Origin: Spiroplasma endosymbiont of Crioceris asparagi
GTDB taxonomy: Bacteria; Bacillota_I; Bacilli_A; Mycoplasmatales; Mycoplasmataceae
DNA length: 64,000 nt
Direction: 5' to 3'
Assembly (NCBI RefSeq): GCF_964020035.1
Contig: NZ_OZ026475.1
Coordinates: 372,001 to 436,000 of the forward strand
Below the pieces are notes generated by a model. It ran no database searches, was not told the origin of the DNA, and worked only from the letters and a program-made list of their open reading frames with translations. The translations under genes were made by a program, and so were the position numbers. Shown in pieces: positions 56,756 through 64,000 of this stretch (within the stretch, counting starts at the first letter, position 1; every line of letters starts with the position of its first letter).

Positions 56756-59188
56756 TTATTGATTATCAGCAATGGCCCCGTCCGTTCTTGAACATTCTTG
56801 AATGTTTGGATTTTTAGAAATTAATTCAATAATAACATTTAATTCTTCTATGTTATTTATAGATAAAGTAATCTCTCCACCAAATGTTTCTGCTTTTGAA
56901 TATTTTTTTAAAGCTACTTTAACAATTTCTTCTCTTGGCATAATGATTTCATAAATTGAATCAATTACTGTTTTTTCATCTTTTGCTAAAATAAATATTT
57001 GTGTTAAATAAGATTTATTTTTAATATTTTTGGGATCTCATTTAGCATCAATAATTGCTTCTTCATCTTTGTTAATGGCATTTGATTTTTTAACTGCATC
57101 ACATTTACGTTTATGAATATAAATTTTTTCATTATTATATACAATCGCAACAATATCTTCACTTGGAATTGGCATACAACAAGATGAGAAAACATAATCC
57201 ATTCCCTTCATACCTTCAATAATGACATCATTTTTTGTGCTATTTATAACAAAATTATTTTTTTCCAATGCATCAATTTCAGATTTTTTAATGTTACTTC
57301 TTAAATTATTAAGTTCTTTGATTCCTGATTCTTTCAAATAAATTAAACGTGTGGCATTTTCAATTGTGAATGCTCCATAACCAACATCTAATAAGAATGC
57401 ATGTACTGAAGGATAACCAATTTTTTGACATCTTGATAGCAACTCATCAACAGAACATAATTGATTTTGAAGTTTTTTAGCAGCAATATAATCATCAATA
57501 TTCATTTTAACTTTTCTGATTAATTTCATATTTTCAACTTCTTGTTTTTCACGTTCTTTTTGTTCATCAACTGCAATATATGCTTCAATTTCTTTTTTAG
57601 CAATAACTGTTTTAACTGATTTTAGTCATTTTCTTGATGGTTTAGCATTAGGGTCTGTAATGATTTCTACAACATCTCCTGAATCAAGTGTTTTAGTAAT
57701 TTGACTATATTGACCATTTATTTTAGCTTTAGCAATTTTATTACCAACATCATTTCCAATTTTGTAAGCTAGATCAATTGGTGTTGATTTTTTTGGCAAT
57801 GTTCAAACCTTTTGATCTGGAGTAACAACAAAAATGGTTCCAGATAAATAATCACCAAGAACAATTTCTTCAATATCATTTTGTTGTGTCATACTCAAGT
57901 TTGAATTATTCATGTAATCTTCTTCTGAATGGAATACATCAAATTCATCAAAATTTGCTGTAGCATTAGTTGTTTTTTCTAACATTAATAATCTTGCAAA
58001 CATGTCAATTTTTTCTTCTTCAGCATTTGAATTTCCAAGATTTTTGTTATCTTTTTTATCGCCCTCTTTATATTTTCAATGAGCAGCAATTCCAAATTCA
58101 GCCACTTCATTCATGTCAAAAGTTCTAATCTGAATTTCAAAAACATTTCCATCTTTATTCACAACGTTTGTATGAATTGATTGATACAAGTTATTTTTAG
58201 GATTTGCAATGTAATCTTTAAATCTATTAAAAATTGGTACAAACATTTCATGAACAATTCCCAATATTCTATAACAATCAAGTTTATTTTCTGTAATTAT
58301 ACGTACAGCCATTATGTCATAAATTTCATCAAATTCTTTATTTAAAAAATTTACCTTACGATAAATTGAGTTGATTGTTTTTGCTCTTCCAAAAACAATA
58401 GTATTACCTATTGATCTTTCATTTTCTATTCTTTTATTAATAGATTCAACAATGTCATTCATTTCTTTTTTAAAATCGGCTTTGTAAAAATCTAATTTTT
58501 CTTGAATTTTCGCATAACCTTCAGGATTAAGAATTTTAAAACAACTATCTTCTAAAAGATCTTTAGCAATTTTTAAACCCAATCTTGCTGCTAACGGAAC
58601 AAAAATTTCAAGAGTTTCTTTAGCAATTTTAATTTGTTTTTCTGGTTTTTGAAATTCTAAAGTTAAAATATTATGCATTCTATCAGCAATTTTAACAATA
58701 ATAACTCTTACATCTTGTGACATTGAAACAAATAATTTTTTCAAATATGAACCTTTTATTTTGTCTCGATTTTCTTTAGTAAAATATGAAACTTTAGTAA
58801 CTGCTTCAACAATCATGGCAACTTCAGGTCCAAAAATCATATTAATTTCACTTTGAACTGTTTTGGTATCTTCAATTGTGTCATGTAATAAACCAGCAAT
58901 AACTGCATCTGCTGACATTTTTCATTGAGCTAAATAATAAGCACAAGAAAGCGGATGAATTATAAATGGTTCACCGCTTTTTCGTTTTTGGTTAATATGT
59001 TTTTCTTCTGCAAAAAAGTATGCATCTTGAATTTTTTTAAGTTCAACTTTATCTTTAATGTATGTTTTGCATTCATCCATCAAATCTTCATAGTCGGTAA
59101 TTTGGATATACTTAAAATCCTCAGATGGAGTAAGTCGTTTTAATTTTGAATTTGTTTTTGTAATAAATTGTTTTTTAAAATTAAACAT
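56756..59188 (-). CDS. rel: Bifunctional (p)ppGpp synthetase/hydrolase
   Basis: 810 residues, longer than Bacillus Rel (734). Order: HD hydrolase with HDTIED (102-107), synthetase with EIYDIMAVRI (about 288-297) and YQSIHTNVV, TGS (TLPKKSTPIDLAYKIG), a helical and CC region with SSCCMPIPSED (Cys670, Cys671), and C-terminal ACT (about 735-806). A low-complexity acidic insert of about 75 residues lies between synthetase and TGS. Both active sites look intact. It stands before apt, as in many Firmicutes. Confidence 0.97.
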
Positions 59189-59209
59189 AATTTACTCCTC
59201 TTTTAGTAA

Positions 59210-59737
59210 TTAATTATACTTTAAAATACTTTCATAGTTTACACCATCAAAAACATCTTCTTCATGTAAGTTAACAAGATCAATTAAAAACACTGATCCC
59301 AAAATTTTACCTTTACATTTTTTGACTAACTCAATTTGAGCTTTTGCTGTTCCACCAGTTGCTAATAAGTCATCAACTAAAACAACAGTATCCCCTTCTT
59401 TAATGGCATCTTTATGAATTTCTAAACATTCATTGTTATATTCATAAAAATATTCTTGTGAATATGTTTCACGAGGTAATTTGTTCTTTTTTCTAACTGG
59501 TACAAATCTTTTATTTGTTGCATATGCAATTGCGCAAGCAAATATAAAACCTCTTGCCTCAGAACCAATAATCACATCTGGATTAAGTTTATTAACAATT
59601 TTTGTCATTTCATCAATTGCATATTTAAATGCATCTTTATCATTTAATAATGGTGTTATGTCTTTGAAAACAATTCCTTCTTTAGGAAAATTTTCAACAT
59701 TTATAATATATTTATCTAATTCTATTTTTTTAGTCAT
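59210..59737 (-). CDS. apt: Adenine phosphoribosyltransferase
   Basis: 175 residues. PRPP motif VVLVDDLLATGGTA and the Apt signature IIGSEARGFIFACAIA, FPKEGIVFKDITPLL near the N-terminus. Converts adenine plus PRPP to AMP, including the adenine released by MtnN nearby. Its start overlaps the secDF stop by 8 nt; rel follows 21 nt after the stop. Confidence 0.98.
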   Translation of the reverse strand: MTKKIELDKYIINVENFPKEGIVFKDITPLLNDKDAFKYAIDEMTKIVNKLNPDVIIGSEARGFIFACAIAYATNKRFVPVRKKNKLPRETYSQEYFYEYNNECLEIHKDAIKEGDTVVLVDDLLATGGTAKAQIELVKKCKGKILGSVFLIDLVNLHEEDVFDGVNYESILKYN

Positions 59738-62700
59738 TTATTCCTTCGATAATTTGTTCTTCACCAGAAACCTTAATACCATTAATAAAACGTTTAAACG
59801 CTAGACGTCTTCTAATTCGTGATTGCTCTATTTTTAGTAGTAATGGTATTCCAATAAAAGAAATTACAACTCAGCCTATTGCTGTTCCCAATATTAATAT
59901 TAAACTAAATCCTCAAATTGGTGTTAGCAAAATTGCAAATAGCAAGAATAGGAATAGATATGCTGAGATTACAAATATAAATCTATTAACATTTTCTTTT
60001 AAAACATTTAAAGCAATTAATAATAAGTAATTATTGCTTCTTTCATTTTTTCTAATATTTTCTTGAATTTGTAGTTTTTCTGTTTTGTATTCTGATTTTG
60101 AAACTAATTTATATTCTTTTAATTCTTTTTTTAATGCAAGTTTTTTTGCTTTAATAATTTGTTTATATTCTTTTAAAATTGATTTTTTGTGTTCTTTATC
60201 TTTACTTATTTTGTTATTTCTTTCTAACTTAAGATCAAACACTTCTGAATTAAATTTATTTTTTTGGTTTTTAATATTTTGTTTATGACCATATTTAATT
60301 GATTTTAATTTAATAATTTCATTAATTTCATTTTTAAAGTGATTAATTAATGAACTCTCATCTTTAGCTAAAATTTGTGATTGGAATTTAGCAAAAGAAA
60401 TAATAATTCCCGAAACAAAGAACAAGTACAAGAATCAGCCAGCCATAATAGTAAATAAACCAATTGGTAAATGTAATCCAAAAATAATTGCTGATGTGAT
60501 TAAAATAAACAAAATTGTTGATAATGCAAGTGCAATAAAGTATGTTCATTTAAATCTTACTATAATATATACACCCAATATTAATACTGAAACAGAAATG
60601 GCAATTAATGAATTAACAATAATTTTAATTGAACTACTTGGTATGTGTTTTTTAGAAATAAATCCCCCATTAACTGGGTTATTATTATTTTCATCACTAG
60701 TATCAATATTTAGTAAAACAAAATATTTTTTTATTTTGTGAGAATCAGAAGCAGAAATATTTGGAATGTACATTTCAATTCATGATTGTTTGATTTTTGA
60801 TTCATTGTTTGTATTTTGACCATTGTAATTAAAATCATCACCAGATTTAAATGAAACTTGGCTTTCAACATAACCAACTGAATCACCAATAATTGATTCA
60901 AGATAATTCTTGTTGAAATATGATAATTCTAATATGTGTTGTAAAGTTTCACGATCTAATTCATAGCGTTTTTCTTCAGTATTGACATCTGCTGAATCTT
61001 TTTTATATTGATCTTCAATGTTTTTTAATTCAGTGTTAAATTTAGCATTAAATTTTTCACTTTTTAAATTTCTAAATGAATCATTTAAAGCTTCATTAAT
61101 TTTTGTATTTCCAAAAATAATATATGAAACCCCATTAGATAATGATGAATCAAAAACAAACCCTGTTAGTGGTATCACTATTCCCGCGAATATTCCTAAA
61201 ATTAAAATTGCTAATGCAATTATTTTTGAAGTTAATGATGATTTACGTTTAAAGTTATTTAATTCATATATATTCAATTCTTCTACTTCTTTATTATAAG
61301 CACCATCATTAACTGCATTTGGGTTAATGGCGAATTCAACTACTTCAATTCTGTCATTTAACTTACTAATTTTTTTAAGATTTTTTTCTGTACTTACTTT
61401 TGATTTTAGAACTTGTAATTGATTTTGGAGTTTTTCATTAAATTTAATTTTTTTTCCGACAAGGGTTGCCTCTTTTTTGGCGACATTTTTTTCATAAATT
61501 TCATCAAGTTTTTTAATTTTTGAATCAATTTTTTCAACTTTAGCTAATTGTTTTTTTGATATAGATTTTTGTTTTTGATTAATTAAATTATCTTTTCTAA
61601 TTGAAAATAAAATTTCAAATTGATTGTTACCTTTAATATTTTTAATAAATAACCAAGGCATTTTTTTAAACACATCAGTTGAAACAATCAATTTACTTAA
61701 CAACATAAATAATAATTGTCCCATAACAGCAAGTAATACACCGACCATAATTACCATTGCAAATGTTTTTAGTGAACTTGATGACATTCAAAATAAAATT
61801 GCACTTGGTAAAAGAATACAAGCTAAAACATCCATAATTAAACCAGCATTTTCTTTAATAGCAATGTTTAAAGACGTTCTGTTTCCGCGCTTATCAATAA
61901 AGATATTTTTCTTCATAGAATTAATTATTAGCATTGAAAGCTCAGTATTTAAGGCAAACAAAATAATTGTAGCTAAAATTGTTTCTGGTCCAAAAAATAA
62001 TGACAATCAACTTGCACCAATTGCTAAAGCGCCAAATGTAATTGCTAGTGCAACAACTAAAACAAATAATCCCAATAATCTATATGCAAATAATAAATAC
62101 AATGCAATTATTAAGAAAACAAAAGCAACACATCCAATTAAAACTTTAAACTTAGTATTAGAAATTAATGGCGCATTGTTATATATTGAGTTAACACTAA
62201 ATACATAACCCTTTCCTGAAGAATTAAAAATTGTTTCTCCAATTTTAGCAGTTGAATAAGATCCAACACCAGTAACTAATGAATTACCATTAACATACCC
62301 TGTTCCTTTTTTAATTGAAGTGGCTGAAGTTCCTGTTTTTTTAATATCTCCATCAAAAATAAAGTAGTTTTCGATTCTATTAACAAAAGAATCTTCTAAA
62401 GATGATTTACTTGTTGTAAATCAATTTCCCACCAATGTGTTAAGTAATGTATTAAAAATTTCTTCGACATAACCAATTTCTTTTTTGTCAGATGGTGCTG
62501 ATAAATTATATCCCGAGAAAGCTTTTTTATATTTACCTTCATCTTTATTGAAATCATCGGCTGTAGAGTTTGTGTTGTAAATAAAATTTGTTGTTTCAAT
62601 ATCAAATTCTCATGAATCTGCTATTTTTTTAAATGCTTCTTGAAATGTTAATGAACTATCAACTGATTTGGGGAAATTTTTATCCATTAATGATGCACTT

Positions 62701-63623
62701 TTTCTTGGATTTTGTTTTGATGTATCGTTTTTATCAATATATGTTCCATGAAATAAGTTATAAAGTATATTTTTTTCTAAATCATCAGATGATGTTTCAT
62801 AAATTGTAATTAATTTATCTATAACATTTGTATAATATTTTGAAATCGCTTTTGACTCACTAATATCATCAGAACGAATTAATAAAAAATAATTACGAAT
62901 GTCATTAAAAAGTGAATCCGCATCAGATAAAATTGAAATTTTAGCAGAATTAGTATCCCCACCATCTGGGCCCGCTTTTAATTGACTAGGATCATTGGGT
63001 TTAGGTGCTGCAGGAAATAAAAAGTCTGCCCCACTTTTTAAATTATATGTAATAGCTGGAAGTTTTTGTGTACCTGATTTAATTGGTGATGAAGTAGCAG
63101 AAGAAATTTTGTCACTTAATGGACTTTTTTCGGCAGCGTTTTGTGAATCTTTTAGAGATCTTTTTTTAGTAAATAATAAATCACTATATTTATTTTGTGA
63201 ATCTTTAGAATCTTTTGACAAAATGTAAACATTACCAGATTTTTCAATATCATTTTTAAATAAAGTTTTATTATTGTAATTTGAAGCTCTTGTTTTAACA
63301 CGTAAATAATTTAAACCCTCACGTTCAATAGTGATGTCGTTTGTACCTAAGGGGCTTAATCTTTTGTATAAGATTTCTGCCGCTTCTTTGGAATCTCCAT
63401 TTGGTTTATTATCTCCATCAGTTTTTTTAGAATTAATATTATTAACACTAACTAATGCTTCATAAGTTCCATTAAATGTGGAATCTAATTTTGCACTATT
63501 AAAAATTTCAGAAGCAGATATAAATACCCCTGAAACTAAGCATGCAAAAATGGCAATAGCTATAAATAGCCTAAATATTCAATTTCTTTTTTTCACTCTA
63601 TCACGTTCTTGTTTAATTAACAC
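59730..63623 (-). CDS. secDF: SecDF protein-export fusion, extra large
   Basis: SecD-SecF fusion driving late Sec translocation. About 1297 residues against about 740 in Bacillus. First TM at 15-37, then a P1 domain of about 430 residues (FNGTYEALV, LGTNDITIEREG) swollen by Ser/Asn/Lys-rich stretches; TM2-6 (about 475-640); a Lys-rich cytoplasmic coiled coil (about 660-770); SecF TM1, a P4-like domain, and TMs around 960-1080 and 1195-1265, with a second long coiled coil (about 1090-1190). Start assignment is uncertain: GTG 63623 has no RBS and lies where transcription should begin; GTG 63596 is the alternative. Confidence 0.92.
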
Positions 63624-63628
63624 TATTT

Positions 63629-63634
63629 ATTATA
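63629..63634 (-). promoter_or_regulatory. Putative -10 box of secDF
   Basis: TATAAT on the minus strand, with a weak TTAAAT 17 nt upstream as -35. The expected start point falls on or beside the GTG at 63623, which would make a leaderless message. Confidence 0.45.
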
Positions 63635-63653
63635 ATATAGTAATCAATAATAT

Positions 63654-64000
63654 TTAACTATTTTTATTTTTTAAGTAATTGTTTTTTTTGTCTTTTACTT
63701 CATCAAAATAGTTATTAACATTAGTGCCTTGACGTTTTTTCTTTTGTCTTGCAATAATTAATTCACGTAAAATTTCTGCATCATATTTATTTTGCCCGCG
63801 TTCTTCGGCAATTCTTAAAATCAACTCTTCTTCTTCGCTTGTTGGTTTAGTAAAAGAATTTTCTTCTAAAATTTTGGCATTTTTTTTCGCAACATTAATA
63901 ATTTCACCAAATGTTTTAGGACTGTTTGTATCAAGTTTTTCTAATTGTCTTGGTTGTTCAGTATTTGGTTTATTTTTTGATTTAGATATCAATTCTCTAA
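63654..64000 (-). CDS. Hypothetical charged protein, 5' end at or beyond window edge
   Basis: At least 112 residues, hydrophilic and charged, no TM or signal. Helical middle EEEELILRIAEERGQNKYDAEIL, basic C-terminus rich in Lys/Asn. The frame stays open to the right edge; TTG at 63990-63992 is a possible start, but no clear RBS is visible, so the true start may lie outside. Encoded 30 nt upstream of secDF. Not recognised. Confidence 0.5.
   Translation of the reverse strand, partial: RELISKSKNKPNTEQPRQLEKLDTNSPKTFGEIINVAKKNAKILEENSFTKPTSEEEELILRIAEERGQNKYDAEILRELIIARQKKKRQGTNVNNYFDEVKDKKNNYLKNKNS

Noticed and set aside
61624-62208. 194-codon plus-strand ORF
   Set aside because: Lies antisense inside secDF TM helices; hydrophobic complement artefact.
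1-64000. tRNA or rRNA genes, CRISPR arrays, insertion sequences, prophage
   Set aside because: No repeat-spacer pattern, transposase motif or integrase was seen, and I could not recognise any tRNA cloverleaf by eye; a tRNA scan would be decisive.

Overview
This window is a 64-kb piece of a low-GC Mollicutes chromosome. UGA is read as tryptophan throughout: ComEC, ValRS, IleRS, both P-type ATPases, SecDF and most other genes are open only if UGA is a sense codon. A Rel protein, a PEP-PTS with a 6-phospho-beta-glucosidase, T-box leaders and a purine riboswitch point to the Entomoplasmatales, with Mesoplasma/Entomoplasma the closest match. That placement is inference. I count 56 protein genes, 50 of them on the minus strand. 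I saw no rRNA, tRNA, CRISPR array or insertion sequence. Genes are tightly packed, with many 1-20 nt overlaps, and nearly every gap over 100 nt holds a terminator or a leader RNA.

Layout, left to right. (1) 1-5.6 kb: holA, rpsT, a reduced comEC, a weak comEA candidate and valS, with a T-box leader on valS. (2) 5.7-14.6 kb: a guanine/hypoxanthine-type permease behind a variant purine riboswitch, an ECF S component, a P-type ATPase, engB, two small membrane proteins, then two plus-strand genes of unknown function. (3) 14.6-24.2 kb: an energy operon, pta-ackA-nox-lplA-pdhA-pdhB-pdhC-pdhD, covering pyruvate to acetyl-CoA to acetyl-P to ATP, NAD+ regeneration and lipoate attachment. The only lipoyl domain is on E3; E2 has lost its own and a fossil start site remains. 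(4) 24.3-28.7 kb: hisS-aspS and a DEAD-box helicase. (5) 28.9-37.1 kb: a YhgE/Pip-like membrane protein, plsC-like, acpS, rnhC, small membrane proteins, LemA and a neighbour.

(6) 37.2-43.4 kb: a beta-glucoside operon with PTS IIC and IIB, 6-phospho-beta-glucosidase, a ROK sugar kinase and an RpiR regulator; no IIA gene is in view. (7) 43.5-53.0 kb: a T-box (Ile) operon running from a small Cys-motif membrane protein through ileS-lspA-rluD-pnuC-pncA and probably on to a membrane protein, dCMP deaminase and glyA. (8) 53.1-53.25 kb: a 38-residue, 10-cysteine metallothionein-like peptide on the plus strand. (9) 53.3-64 kb: MTA/SAH nucleosidase, an MgtA-type Mg2+ ATPase, Rel, Apt, a very large SecDF fusion and a hypothetical protein cut by the window edge.

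The most interesting points are the lipoyl-domain swap with its fossil start, the purine riboswitch with a 4-nt L3 loop, the two compact T-boxes whose specifier codons (GUU, AUC) lie at exactly the same offset, and the Cys-rich peptide.
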